Source: Candidatus Levybacteria bacterium RIFCSPHIGHO2_01_FULL_36_15b (GTDB taxonomy: Bacteria > Patescibacteria > Microgenomatia > Levybacterales > UBA12049). From it: a stretch of DNA of 64,000 nucleotides. Below the pieces are notes generated by a model. It was not told the DNA's origin and searched no databases. It saw nothing but the letters and a program-made list of their open reading frames with translations. Positions 1-8,524 of the stretch are shown here, piece by piece. Each line of letters starts with the position of its first letter. Position 1 is the first letter of the stretch. The stretch covers positions 87,834 through 151,833 of the forward strand of contig MFNK01000012.1 of NCBI GenBank assembly GCA_001782045.1. The letters are read 5' to 3'. The translations under genes were made by a program, and so were the position numbers.

Positions 1-2
1 TT

Positions 3-1742
3 GCGCCATCGTCAATTGAAGTAGACTTCAATAATATTAGGGTTGGTGAAAAGCTATATAAATCATTTTTTATCTCTGGCTATCCCAGATACGTTTCTGC
101 AAACTGGCTTGAGCCCTTAATTAATTTCGAATCCTCTATGGATATTTCAATGTTTATTTATCCAACAGACGCCCCGGATGTTTTATCCGATTTAAGACGC
201 AAGATTGCCGAAATGGAGGCAACGCTTTCGTCAAACATAGAAGAGGGCTTAGATGTTGACCCAAAAGTTAGCGCTTCTTTGGAAGACGCACTTTCTGTCC
301 AGGAAGAATTAGCAAAGGGCGTGGAAAGATTTTTCCAGTTCTCGCTTTATGTTTCCTTGATTGCTAATACCATGGAGGAGCTTAATGAAAATTCAAAAAA
401 ATTAGTTTCTACTTTAAATTCAATTTTACTTTTGCCTAAAACCGCAACTCTTCAAATGGAGGAAGGATTTAAATCAACTATTCCACTTGGACGTGACTTT
501 TTGTTTTTAACAAGAAATATGGATACGACTTCGCTGGCTTCAACTTTTCCTTTTACTTCGGCTATGTTAACGCAGGACAAGGGAATTTTATATGGAGTAA
601 ACCAGCAAAACGGTTCGTTAATTATTTTTGATAGATTTAGTCTTGAAAACGCAAATGAAGTAGTTTTGGGAAAATCGGGTGCCGGAAAATCATATCTAAT
701 AAAACTTGAGGCATTCCGTCAGTTTATGTTTGGGACCGAGGTAATAATAATTGACCCGGAAGGAGAATATTCAAAGCTTGCCAAAAGCCTAAGCGGAGAA
801 GAGGTTTTCTTTAGCGCAAACTCTCCTATTAAAATTAACCCATTTGATTTATCCCAAAGTTACGAAGAGGGCGAAAACGAATTGGGTTTAAAAATATTGT
901 CCTTGCATGGGCTTTTAAAAATAGTTTTTGGAAAACTCGATGCAACATCAGATGCAATACTAGACAGGGCGTTAGTTGAAACATACAGGCAAAAAGGCAT
1001 AACCGTTGAGCCAAATACTCAAAAAAACACACCCCCTTTAATGGAAGACTTATATAAAGTTTTATTGGGAATGGAAGACCAAAAGGCGAATGAACTGGCT
1101 TTAGTTTTAGAAAAATTTATAAAAGGCAGTTTGTCGGGCATTTTTAATCAGCAATCTAATTTTGACATAAAAAACCCATTTACAGTTTTTAACATAAAGG
1201 GGCTTGAAGAAGAATTGAGGCCAATTGCAATGCACATAGTTTTGGATTTTGTATGGACAAAAATAAGAAAAGATTTAAAAAAGAGGTTATTAATACTAGA
1301 TGAGGCTTGGTACATGATGGAATACGAAGACAGCGCATCTTTTGTTTATTCAATTGCTAAACGCGCTCGAAAATACTACTTAGGACTAACAACAGCAACA
1401 CAAGACGTTGAGGATTTTTTATCAACCGATTATGGAAAAGCGGTTTTGTCCAATTCGTCTATTCAAATGCTTCTTAAGCAGGCGCCGAGCGAAGTCGATT
1501 TGGTATCACAAGTGTTTTACCTTACAAAAGGAGAAAAGCAATTGCTTTTATCCGCCCAAATTGGCGAAGGACTTTTCTTTGCCGGACAAAATCACGTTGC
1601 AATACAAGTGCTGGCAGCAGAACACGAACACGCATTAATTACCACCGACCCACAGGAGGCTCAAAGCACGAAACAGGATACTGAAAAAAGTGCGATTACA
1701 CCTCCCGAGAAGCCCTCCGAAAAAGCAACTGACAGTCACTAG
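3..1742 (+). CDS. VirB4/TraC-like type IV secretion or pilus ATPase (5' partial)
   Basis: The reading frame is open to the window edge, so the true start lies upstream; 579 residues are visible. Walker A (GKSGAGKS) is at about residues 223-230 of the visible part. A Walker B with the VirB4-like LLILDEAW lies around residue 433. Members of this family energise type IV secretion or conjugative pilus assembly at the inner face of the membrane. The last 25 or so residues are a Lys/Glu/Ser/Thr-rich tail. The two or three following same-strand genes encode membrane or secreted proteins, which fits a secretion/pilus locus. That it is VirB4-like is well supported; which system it powers cannot be told from this end. 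Confidence 0.88.
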   Translation, partial: APSSIEVDFNNIRVGEKLYKSFFISGYPRYVSANWLEPLINFESSMDISMFIYPTDAPDVLSDLRRKIAEMEATLSSNIEEGLDVDPKVSASLEDALSVQEELAKGVERFFQFSLYVSLIANTMEELNENSKKLVSTLNSILLLPKTATLQMEEGFKSTIPLGRDFLFLTRNMDTTSLASTFPFTSAMLTQDKGILYGVNQQNGSLIIFDRFSLENANEVVLGKSGAGKSYLIKLEAFRQFMFGTEVIIIDPEGEYSKLAKSLSGEEVFFSANSPIKINPFDLSQSYEEGENELGLKILSLHGLLKIVFGKLDATSDAILDRALVETYRQKGITVEPNTQKNTPPLMEDLYKVLLGMEDQKANELALVLEKFIKGSLSGIFNQQSNFDIKNPFTVFNIKGLEEELRPIAMHIVLDFVWTKIRKDLKKRLLILDEAWYMMEYEDSASFVYSIAKRARKYYLGLTTATQDVEDFLSTDYGKAVLSNSSIQMLLKQAPSEVDLVSQVFYLTKGEKQLLLSAQIGEGLFFAGQNHVAIQVLAAEHEHALITTDPQEAQSTKQDTEKSAITPPEKPSEKATDSH

Positions 1743-1760
1743 TAACTAATATCTAGTAAC

Positions 1761-1769
1761 TGCTAATAT
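1761..1769 (+). promoter_or_regulatory. extended -10 (TGC TAATAT) before the 1776 gene
   Basis: TGC followed by TAATAT ends 6 nt before the ATG at 1776, with no Shine-Dalgarno between. It fits the leaderless pattern seen through the window, although the hexamer itself matches the consensus at only four of six positions. Confidence 0.45.
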
Positions 1770-1775
1770 TAAATT

Positions 1776-2570
1776 ATGGACGAAGAAGAAAAGAAAGACC
1801 AACAGGGTCCGCAGGAAAACGACGATCAGCAATCTCCTTTTGACCAAACTGGACAAGTAACTGATAGGGCAAAACAGGTTGGCAAAAAAGCGCTAAAGGG
1901 ACTACGGGGATTAGGAACAGCAGGCCAAGCCGCAGGAGAGACAGAGACAGCTGGTGCCGGCGCTCAAGCAGCAGAAAAATCGGCTACAAAAGTTGCCACT
2001 AGGGCTTTGCAGGTAGCTCTTAGAGCCGGAGGCTCAAATATTGGAGGGTGGGCTGTGATTATTGTCATTGCAATAGTTTTTGCAATGACAATCTTAATGG
2101 CAATACTTGGAGGTCAACAAGCTACAACTGCCACAAATTATAACGCTCCCATAGAAGAACCACCAGAGCCAATAGATGAAAATGTCTGCAGTTTAATTGA
2201 CATTCCTGGCTTAACGTGTAATCTTTCCGCGCCTCCCCTGGTTGAAAATGGCCAGTCTTACGAATACATAGGGGATGTAAATTATAAAACCAGCGATGGT
2301 GGAAAAGAATTAAGCAGTTTTAAATTTATACTTACTATTCCGTCTGACATTATTGAATTCACCACTCCTCTTCCCGGAAATCCTGATCCTAGCACGAGTG
2401 GGTCACAAACAACATACACTTGGTTGCTCAGCGATGCTGCAAACATTTCTTTATTCAAACAAGTAACCGGCTCTAGCCCTCCGGAATATAATTTTCATTT
2501 TTCAGTTACAGCAAAGCCCAAGACAGGGGTAAAAGACACCACCGCAACAGTGGAGCTTTTGGTAGAATAA
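1776..2570 (+). CDS. single-pass membrane protein of unknown function, secretion-locus associated
   Basis: 264 residues. The N-terminal 85 are charged then Gly/Ala/Gln-rich and look disordered. One strong transmembrane segment spans about 91-112. The rest is a probable extracytoplasmic domain rich in Ser/Thr/Pro with a cysteine pair near 137-146 that could form a disulfide. I recognise no family. It starts 33 nt after the VirB4-like gene and is followed 4 nt later by a secreted protein, so it probably belongs to the same locus. A role as a structural or surface component is inference only. Confidence 0.75.
   Translation: MDEEEKKDQQGPQENDDQQSPFDQTGQVTDRAKQVGKKALKGLRGLGTAGQAAGETETAGAGAQAAEKSATKVATRALQVALRAGGSNIGGWAVIIVIAIVFAMTILMAILGGQQATTATNYNAPIEEPPEPIDENVCSLIDIPGLTCNLSAPPLVENGQSYEYIGDVNYKTSDGGKELSSFKFILTIPSDIIEFTTPLPGNPDPSTSGSQTTYTWLLSDAANISLFKQVTGSSPPEYNFHFSVTAKPKTGVKDTTATVELLVE
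2560..2568 (+). promoter_or_regulatory. extended -10 (TGG TAGAAT) inside the end of the preceding gene
   Basis: TGG plus TAGAAT lies in the last codons of the upstream gene and ends 6 nt before the GTG at 2575, giving that GTG its own probable leaderless promoter. Confidence 0.45.
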
Positions 2571-2574
2571 TATT

Positions 2575-3345
2575 GTGAGAAATATTACAGTTATAATAAT
2601 TTTATTTTTATCCTTTTTTATTCTGGCTGCTTCTGCATCGGCTTTTGTGATCGAAACCGTAATTGGAAACCCTACTGGGGAAGGGCTTCCAAGGTGCACG
2701 ACTCTTGATGCAAATCCTCGTGGATGCTTAAGCAATGATTTAAATATTACCGTCACAGGCTCATTTACAGATGACCAAATAAGGAGTATCTACAATGATT
2801 TTTGGCGTGTCGCGGGAAAAAGCAGAGCGTATTGGGAGTTGTTAAAAGAAGCCGGCCCCTCAGTAAACGAAGATAACAGTCTTCCAGGAGAAGGGTGTTT
2901 TGCAAAAGTAGAAAACGGTAATATATACATTCAGGCTTATAATAAATGTTCAGACACCTTGCTTATTCATGAAAGCGGGCATGTGTTTGCAGGAAAAAAC
3001 AGTAGATATTTAATAAGGAGGTTCCCTTATGAAGATGAAATAAAAAACTCAGGCGCTGCTTGCGTTGAGGATCGGTGCAACAATGGCCACGCCTTTATTA
3101 AGACATATTCCCTAAGGGATAAAAGCTGCGATAGCACCTCAAACCCCTATCCAGAAAAGTGTACATTTGGTGTCAGTCCTAAGGGAGAATCGTTTGCAGA
3201 AGCACTTGTTGACTACACAACCCCTGGAAGAATTGGCAGAAGGAGTAGCACATACTGCTCTGTTGCCATTGAAAATTATAAATCTGATTGTAAAAATGCT
3301 TATGCATGGATGAGAGACAATGTTTTTGGAGGAGCAGAATTTTAA
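2575..3345 (+). CDS. secreted cysteine-rich protein with a HESGH metallopeptidase-like motif
   Basis: 256 residues from a GTG start. Residues 1-23 form a clear signal peptide ending in an Ala/Ser-rich cleavage region. HESGH at 132-136 fits the HExxH zinc-binding motif, and a downstream Glu in GESFAEAL (about residue 209) could be the third ligand. There are more than ten cysteines, suggesting a disulfide-stabilised protein outside the membrane. It sits in the VirB4-like locus, where a secreted hydrolase could locally open the cell wall. I recognise no named family; the protease call rests on one motif plus the secretion signal. Confidence 0.7.
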   Translation: MRNITVIIILFLSFFILAASASAFVIETVIGNPTGEGLPRCTTLDANPRGCLSNDLNITVTGSFTDDQIRSIYNDFWRVAGKSRAYWELLKEAGPSVNEDNSLPGEGCFAKVENGNIYIQAYNKCSDTLLIHESGHVFAGKNSRYLIRRFPYEDEIKNSGAACVEDRCNNGHAFIKTYSLRDKSCDSTSNPYPEKCTFGVSPKGESFAEALVDYTTPGRIGRRSSTYCSVAIENYKSDCKNAYAWMRDNVFGGAEF

Positions 3346-3930
3346 ATGAGAAAAAAAATATTTGTTATTGTATTAATAGTTTTTATTGGGATTGTTTTTT
3401 TACTTTTCTTAGGCGGGGACAAAAAAAAACCCGTTAAGCAAACGGCGCCAACACCAATTCCCATACCTTCTGATTTTGATAAAAATTACAGCAACTTTAA
3501 TTATTTATCGCCGGGAAAGAGTACCTATAATGATGTTGTTAGTATTAATGGAAAACCAAAAACTTCGTCTGCTTTCGGTAAGAAAACAAAACTTACCTAT
3601 CTTACGCCTAATCAAGATTACGAAAACTTGGTCGTATTAGATAATAACACAGTAACCTACGCCTATGAATATGTTTTTTCTACTTATAGGGGCGTCTTGA
3701 GTGAGTACTTGAAAACCTACGGGAACCCACTGAAGCTTTACTCCAAAGACCCTGATGGGTTTGACTGGTATATTTTTCTTGGATCAGGAATTGGAGTGGA
3801 AGCGGCAGACAATCTTGTAACAAGAGTGCTGTATTTTATTCCTCAGGATAAAAATAGTTTTATGACAAACATAGCTAAAGACGTTGGGCTTTCGGAGACC
3901 CCAATAGAAGAGATAGGGGAGCCTTTTTAA
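3346..3930 (+). CDS. membrane-anchored protein with a BamE/SmpA-like segment
   Basis: 194 residues. A single hydrophobic segment at about 4-22 is followed by a Lys/Pro-rich linker, so the bulk should be outside the cytoplasmic membrane, anchored as an uncleaved signal. The stretch with SPGKSTYNDVVSINGKP near residues 50-70 resembles the G-x-S/T-xx-DV---GxP pattern of the SmpA/OmlA (BamE) fold. The ATG follows the previous stop directly, suggesting co-expression. The end overlaps dnaN tail to tail by 4 nt. Function unknown; the fold resemblance is weak evidence. Confidence 0.65.
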   Translation: MRKKIFVIVLIVFIGIVFLLFLGGDKKKPVKQTAPTPIPIPSDFDKNYSNFNYLSPGKSTYNDVVSINGKPKTSSAFGKKTKLTYLTPNQDYENLVVLDNNTVTYAYEYVFSTYRGVLSEYLKTYGNPLKLYSKDPDGFDWYIFLGSGIGVEAADNLVTRVLYFIPQDKNSFMTNIAKDVGLSETPIEEIGEPF

Positions 3931-5033
3931 CCCTGAATTCTGATTGGCATTATTAAATGGAGAAAGTTATTGTCCCCTTTTACTTTAAAAACGCCGGGGT
4001 TTAGTGGACCCGTCATCTCAAAGATTAATTCTTCTTCCTCCAGCGTTGTCAAAACGTCAATTAAGTATTTTGCGTTGAATGCGATTTCGTTTCCCTCCCC
4101 AATTGTTTTTGCTGCTATTTCTACCAAATCCTCTCCCACTTGAGGTGAGTTGGCAGAAACCACTAGCTTGTCTTTTTCTACAGACAACTTAACTATATTG
4201 GCGGTCTCTCTTGCAAAAACAGAGCAAATTCTTATTGCGTTTAAAAGTTCTTCTCTGTCTATTTCTGTTTTTGTATCCGCATCTTCTGGCATTATTTTTT
4301 CATACTGCGGATAGTCGGCATCTATTAGTCTTCCAACAATTTCTGTTTCTGCTTGCGTTATTACAACTTGATTATTTTCTTTAGAAACACAAAAGGAAAT
4401 TTTTCCATCATCTTCTTTTAAAAACGATAGTTCTTTGATAACTCTGCCGGGGACTACAATGGGTTTTTCAAGCCCTTCCTTTAACTTGAGTGGGGTTTTC
4501 TGATAAGAAAGTCTGTACTGGTCGGTTGCCACCAGAACAACGCCTTCTTTTCCTTTTTCAAACAAGACACCAAGAAGAGATGGGCGACTAGAATCTACGG
4601 CTGCGGCAAAAGAAACTCTTTGGAAAAACTTTTCTACGTCTTTCTTTTCCAAGGTTAAAATTACATCGCCTTTTTGTTCATAAAGCTTAGGAAACTCGTC
4701 TGCGGACATTGTTTGAAACGAAGCCCTTACCTTATCCCCTTTAAGTTTTAAAACGTTTTCTTCGAGCTCTAGTTTTATTTTTTGGTCTTTGATATTAGTT
4801 ATTAAATCCAGAAAGTTTTTCGCCAATACTGTTGTTTTTCCTTCTTTTTCAACGCTTGCAGGAACTTCTGCAGATATTCCTATTTCTAAATCTGTTGCTG
4901 AAATTACTAACTTTCCCCTTTTTGTCTCCAATAAAAAATTTGAAAGTATCGGGAGGGTTGCCCGACTGGAAACGGCATGATTAAGAAAAGAAATTTTCTC
5001 GAGCAGGTTATCGGAAAGAAGTGAAACCAACAT
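3927..5033 (-). CDS. dnaN: DNA polymerase III beta subunit (sliding clamp)
   Basis: 368 residues, the normal length for the clamp, with three repeated clamp domains. Recognisable segments include LPILSNFLLE near residues 27-36, a central RPSLLGVLFE region and a C-terminal end of LIMPIRIQG, matching the usual clamp terminus (MPMR/MPIR). The protein forms the ring that tethers DNA polymerase to the template. It lies immediately downstream of dnaA on the same strand, the classic origin arrangement, separated by 125 nt that contain DnaA boxes. Confidence 0.97.
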   Translation of the reverse strand: MLVSLLSDNLLEKISFLNHAVSSRATLPILSNFLLETKRGKLVISATDLEIGISAEVPASVEKEGKTTVLAKNFLDLITNIKDQKIKLELEENVLKLKGDKVRASFQTMSADEFPKLYEQKGDVILTLEKKDVEKFFQRVSFAAAVDSSRPSLLGVLFEKGKEGVVLVATDQYRLSYQKTPLKLKEGLEKPIVVPGRVIKELSFLKEDDGKISFCVSKENNQVVITQAETEIVGRLIDADYPQYEKIMPEDADTKTEIDREELLNAIRICSVFARETANIVKLSVEKDKLVVSANSPQVGEDLVEIAAKTIGEGNEIAFNAKYLIDVLTTLEEEELIFEMTGPLNPGVFKVKGDNNFLHLIMPIRIQG

Positions 5034-5102
5034 ATTCTTATTTGTAGTTGTAGTAGTTTATATGGAAAAGTGGAAAAAAGCAAGGAGGCCTACTTATATT
5101 TT

Positions 5103-5134
5103 TGTTGATAACGAGTGGATAAAAATGTGGATAA
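5103..5134. promoter_or_regulatory. DnaA-box cluster between dnaA and dnaN
   Basis: Three tandem 9-mers in the same orientation: TGTTGATAA (5103-5111), AGTGGATAA (5114-5122) and TGTGGATAA (5126-5134). The last is a perfect match to the complement of the DnaA box TTATCCACA; the others differ at one or two positions. Spacing is about one helical turn. Flanking sequence is very AT-rich. This may be part of the origin or an autoregulatory site for dnaA/dnaN. Confidence 0.75.
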
Positions 5135-5158
5135 AAAGTTAATAAAAAAAAACACAGA

Positions 5159-6502
5159 TTAATCCACTTTTTTTCCCAACATCTGGTCGTTTATCCCCAA
5201 GAAATCCATATTTCCTTTTTGCTCAACCAATTTTTCAATTTTTCCCACGCCATGCATTATTGTTGTATGATCCCTTCCTCCAAGCAAGTGCCCAATTTCT
5301 ACAAAGGTTAACCCCATTTGTTTTTTTAATAAAAACATTGCAACCTGCCTTGGTCTTACCAAAAAAGCATCGCGTTTTGGACTTTTTAATTGCGTGGGTT
5401 TTACATTGTAGTAAGAGCAGACATTGTCTATTATTTCATCAGGATGAAAGCCTCTTGGTTCGTCTTTTTCAACCGGCAGGAAAGAGGCAAGTATGTCTTC
5501 TGTTATTTCCGACAAGCCTTTGTTCTGGGCTTCTGTTATTAATCTTAAAAGCAAACCCTCAAGCCCTCTTGCATCCTGCGCCTTTTGGGCAATAGCCTTG
5601 GCGGTATTAAAAGAAAGAGAAATATTATATTTTTTTGCTTTAATAAGAAGTATCGCACATCTAAGTTCAAAATCCGGTGATTGAATATCTACCGTTAGTC
5701 CGCCACCAAATCTTGATATTAATCTTTTTTCCAGCTGTTTTATTTCAGACGGATGCCTATCAGACGAGAGTACAATTTGTGAGTTTTGATCAACCAATGT
5801 ATTAAATGTGTGAAAAAGCTCTTCCTGAACCTTTTCCTTTCCTGCAATAAATTGAATATCATCAATTACAAGTAAATCCAGATCTCTAAATCTTCTTTTC
5901 ATTCTGGCTGTATTATTTGTTCTTATTGCCTCAACCACATCATTTGTAAACTCCTCACTTGTTGTATAAAGAATTTTGGAGCTTGGTTTTTTTGCATAAA
6001 CTTCATTTGCTATTGCTTGCATAAGATGTGTTTTTCCAACCCCAACAGGCCCATAAATAAACAAAGGGTTGTAGGTTGCCCCCGGATTTTTAGCAACAGT
6101 GGTAGCAGAAACATAAGCCAGCTGGTTGCTTCCCGAAACTGCCATATTCTCAAAACTATAATCCGATCTAACCCTTGGCAAATGCCCTATTGAAGATTTT
6201 GTTTCCGTCTGCGAAAAAAGAGTATCGTTTTTATCTTCCAAAACAACATCAACTACTGTTTTTGGAACAAAAACAATTTTTGTATTTATCCCTATATGCT
6301 TATCTGTTGCTTTTTTTATGATTGAAAAAAACTTTCGCTGCAGCAGATCTATTATCATTCCGGAGGGAGCGGCAACCGTTGCAACACCATCCTCTACAGA
6401 AAGTAAACGCGTTTGATTAAAAAGAGTTAAATAATTCGCCTTAGAAACCTCCAATTCTATTTCAGACAAAACATTCTTCCAGATATTTTTGTAGTCACTC
6501 AT
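5159..6502 (-). CDS. dnaA: chromosomal replication initiator DnaA
   Basis: 447 residues. An N-terminal domain I of about 80 residues and a short linker precede the AAA+ domain, with Walker A GPVGVGKT at 151-158 and Walker B LVIDDIQF at about 211-218. The C-terminal helix-turn-helix domain carries the DnaA signature GGRDHTTIMHG. It binds DnaA boxes and opens the origin. Perfect boxes occur both upstream and downstream of the gene. Translation starts at the ATG of MSDYKN; dnaN follows on the same strand. Confidence 0.98.
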   Translation of the reverse strand: MSDYKNIWKNVLSEIELEVSKANYLTLFNQTRLLSVEDGVATVAAPSGMIIDLLQRKFFSIIKKATDKHIGINTKIVFVPKTVVDVVLEDKNDTLFSQTETKSSIGHLPRVRSDYSFENMAVSGSNQLAYVSATTVAKNPGATYNPLFIYGPVGVGKTHLMQAIANEVYAKKPSSKILYTTSEEFTNDVVEAIRTNNTARMKRRFRDLDLLVIDDIQFIAGKEKVQEELFHTFNTLVDQNSQIVLSSDRHPSEIKQLEKRLISRFGGGLTVDIQSPDFELRCAILLIKAKKYNISLSFNTAKAIAQKAQDARGLEGLLLRLITEAQNKGLSEITEDILASFLPVEKDEPRGFHPDEIIDNVCSYYNVKPTQLKSPKRDAFLVRPRQVAMFLLKKQMGLTFVEIGHLLGGRDHTTIMHGVGKIEKLVEQKGNMDFLGINDQMLGKKVD

Positions 6503-6524
6503 GGTAGAAGTCCATTATTAATAA

Positions 6525-6560
6525 TGTGGATAACTTGTGTCAAGATGAGAAACTGGATAA
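6525..6560. promoter_or_regulatory. DnaA boxes upstream of dnaA, probable oriC segment
   Basis: TGTGGATAA (6525-6533) is a perfect box and ACTGGATAA (6552-6560) a near match, both inside the 117-nt dnaA-rpmH divergent intergenic region. It is followed by an AT-rich run (6561-6590). Together with the boxes downstream of dnaA this marks the replication-origin region. Confidence 0.7.
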
Positions 6561-6619
6561 AAGTATATCTTTTTTAAAATGCTTTAAAAAGACATCCTTC
6601 TTTGCTATACTTACGTTTA

Positions 6620-6754
6620 ATGGAAAAATTTAGAAAGCTTAAAAAAGTAAAAAGAAAAAGAAAACACGGATTTTTAGAAAGAACAAAAGACAGAAGCGGC
6701 AAAAATCTTTTAAAAAGAAGAAGAAACAAAGGAAGAAAAAGGTTAACGATATAA
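6620..6754 (+). CDS. rpmH: 50S ribosomal protein L34
   Basis: 44 codons, very basic. The sequence carries the L34 core RKHGFLERTKDRSGKNLLKR (residues 14-33) and ends in NKGRKRLTI, close to the universal AKGRKRLSA. It is the first gene of the conserved rpmH-rnpA-yidD-yidC-jag cluster, divergent from dnaA. The next gene, rnpA, begins immediately after its stop codon. A TATACT box at 6606-6611 lies 8 nt before the ATG. Confidence 0.96.
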   Translation: MEKFRKLKKVKRKRKHGFLERTKDRSGKNLLKRRRNKGRKRLTI

Positions 6755-7081
6755 GTGTTAAAAAAAATAAACCGTCTTTCTAAATTTAAAAGAATTGAAA
6801 ATTTAAAAAGCGTCACAACCCCCTTTTTTGTTTTAAAATATAAAAAGGAAGACGCCAGGGTTGCAAAATTTGGATTTATAGTTTCAAAAAAAATTGACAA
6901 AAGGGCAACTGTTAGAAATAAAATAAAAAGAATGTTTCAAAAGGCGGTCCAAGAAAATATTGAAAAAATTCTTCCCTTTACATTTTTAATAATTGCAAAA
7001 GAGAAATGCGTGGAAGAAACAGAAGAAAGCTTATCTAAAACACTTAACTTTATATTTACAAAAGAAAACTTACTAAAATGA
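6755..7081 (+). CDS. rnpA: ribonuclease P protein component
   Basis: 108 residues from a GTG that abuts the rpmH stop. It contains the RNase P protein signature around RATVRNKIKRMFQKAV (residues 49-64) preceded by FGFIVSKKI. The protein assists the RNase P RNA in 5' maturation of tRNAs. Its TGA stop overlaps the yidD ATG (ATGA), so the genes are translationally coupled. Confidence 0.95.
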   Translation: MLKKINRLSKFKRIENLKSVTTPFFVLKYKKEDARVAKFGFIVSKKIDKRATVRNKIKRMFQKAVQENIEKILPFTFLIIAKEKCVEETEESLSKTLNFIFTKENLLK

Positions 7082-7296
7082 AAACAATACTTATAGCACT
7101 AATTAATTTTTATCAAAAAATTATTTCTCCCTCGTTAAAACAATTGCTAGGATTTAATAATTCTTGCAGATTTTATCCAACATGCTCTGAATATACAAAA
7201 AATGCCATTTCCCAAAAAGGATTTTTAGTTGGTTTGTACGCCGGATTTTTAAGGCTTTTAAAATGCCAACCTTTTTATAACCCGGCAAAAATATGA
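7078..7296 (+). CDS. yidD: membrane protein insertion efficiency factor YidD
   Basis: 72 residues with the family hallmark of CRFYPTCSEYT near residues 31-41, preceded by the amphipathic YQKIISPSLK region. YidD is a small membrane-associated helper for YidC-dependent insertion. It overlaps rnpA upstream and yidC downstream by 4 nt each, the usual cluster arrangement. Confidence 0.95.
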   Translation: MKTILIALINFYQKIISPSLKQLLGFNNSCRFYPTCSEYTKNAISQKGFLVGLYAGFLRLLKCQPFYNPAKI

Positions 7297-8099
7297 ATAT
7301 CTTTGATACATTAATACTGAATCCGATTTTAAACATTCTTCTTTTAAATTATAAACTGTTTTCAAGTATTGGCGCTCCTTTTGCATTGGGCTTTGCAATA
7401 ATCGGACTGACAATTGTAATTAGAGTTATTCTTTATCCATTAATGTCTGCACAGCTAAAGGCCGCAAAGAAGATGCAAGATGTTAATCCGCATCTTTCAA
7501 GGTTGCGCGAAAAACACAAAGGAGATGCTAAGACTCTTCAGCAAGAAACAATGAAATTATATAAAGAGTTTGGCATTAACCCAGCAGCAGGTTGTCTTCC
7601 TATACTCATACAACTGCCTGTTATTTGGGGACTTTATGCAGCTTTAAATAAGGTAATTAATTTGGGAGCAAATACTGTTTCAGAAGTAAACAAATTAGCA
7701 TATTATGATTTTTTAAAGATTGATAAACCTTGGGATGTATATTTCTTTGGTCTTCCGCTTGCACAAAACCCCGCACAATTAATGAATACGCTAGGCCCCA
7801 TTATTTTACTCGTGCCGCTTTTAACAGGACTTTTTCAGTTTATACAATCTAAAATGATGATGTCGGCCACTCCTGTCAAAAAAGACGATGTAAAAAAGAA
7901 GGATGATTTTGCCACTGCTTTTCAATCACAGTCCTTATATATTTTTCCAGTGATGATAGGTTTTCTTTCATACACTTTTCCAATTGGCCTTTCTCTATAC
8001 TGGAACACGTTTACCATTTTTGGTATCATACAGCAATATAAAATCTCTGGTCTTGGGGGCTTAGAAATTTGGATGCAAAAAGTATGGAAGCAAAAATAA
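7293..8099 (+). CDS. yidC: membrane protein insertase YidC/Oxa1 family
   Basis: 268 residues, the short form without a large periplasmic domain. It has about five membrane segments, with a charged hairpin (KAAKKMQDVNPHLSRLREKH) after the first pair and the conserved GCLPILIQLPVIWGLY segment. It inserts membrane proteins with or without SecYEG. The start overlaps yidD by 4 nt. The C-terminus overlaps the start of the jag gene. Confidence 0.95.
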   Translation: MNIFDTLILNPILNILLLNYKLFSSIGAPFALGFAIIGLTIVIRVILYPLMSAQLKAAKKMQDVNPHLSRLREKHKGDAKTLQQETMKLYKEFGINPAAGCLPILIQLPVIWGLYAALNKVINLGANTVSEVNKLAYYDFLKIDKPWDVYFFGLPLAQNPAQLMNTLGPIILLVPLLTGLFQFIQSKMMMSATPVKKDDVKKKDDFATAFQSQSLYIFPVMIGFLSYTFPIGLSLYWNTFTIFGIIQQYKISGLGGLEIWMQKVWKQK

Positions 8100-8524
8100 A
8101 AAAAACAACAAAAGAGTTTTTTAAAATACTTGAAATAGAAGACCCTTTTGAAGTAGAAGAAAACGAGGAAGAAATTAAAATTAATGTGTCTTCCGAAAAC
8201 CCTGGAATACTTATCGGATATCACGGTGAAACACTGGAATCCCTGCAATTAATACTCGCGTTATATTTATCAAAAAAACTCGGGGAATTTAAAAGAGTAT
8301 CCTTAGAAGTTGGAGATTACAAAAAGAATCGAGAAGAATGGTTGAAAAAGTTGGCAGCCGATGCAAAAGAAAGAGCATTATCCGATGGCCGTGAGGTGAC
8401 ACTTGAGGATTTAAAAGCTTGGGAAAGAAGAATAGTGCACATGGAGCTTGCCGATGATAAAGAAGTTATATCGGAATCTATGGGCGAAGGCAGAGAAAGA
8501 GCCCTGGTTATTAGGCCAAGATAA
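8084..8524 (+). CDS. jag: Jag/KhpB-type RNA-binding protein (KH + R3H)
   Basis: About 146 residues from the ATG at 8084; an in-frame TTG at 8069 would add five. An acidic Jag N-terminal part leads into a KH-type segment with the GxxG-like IGYHGETLESLQ near residues 46-57. An R3H-like end follows (RRIVHMELADDKEV, then a Gly/Arg-rich tail). The family binds RNA and in other bacteria affects cell-wall and division gene expression. It follows yidC as in many bacteria and overlaps its 3' end by 16 nt. Confidence 0.9.
   Translation: MEAKIKKTTKEFFKILEIEDPFEVEENEEEIKINVSSENPGILIGYHGETLESLQLILALYLSKKLGEFKRVSLEVGDYKKNREEWLKKLAADAKERALSDGREVTLEDLKAWERRIVHMELADDKEVISESMGEGRERALVIRPR

Noticed and set aside
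6755..7296. Recoded UGA (genetic code 25)
   Set aside because: rnpA and yidD end at TGA at normal lengths, and internal TGA codons are not needed in any recognised gene.
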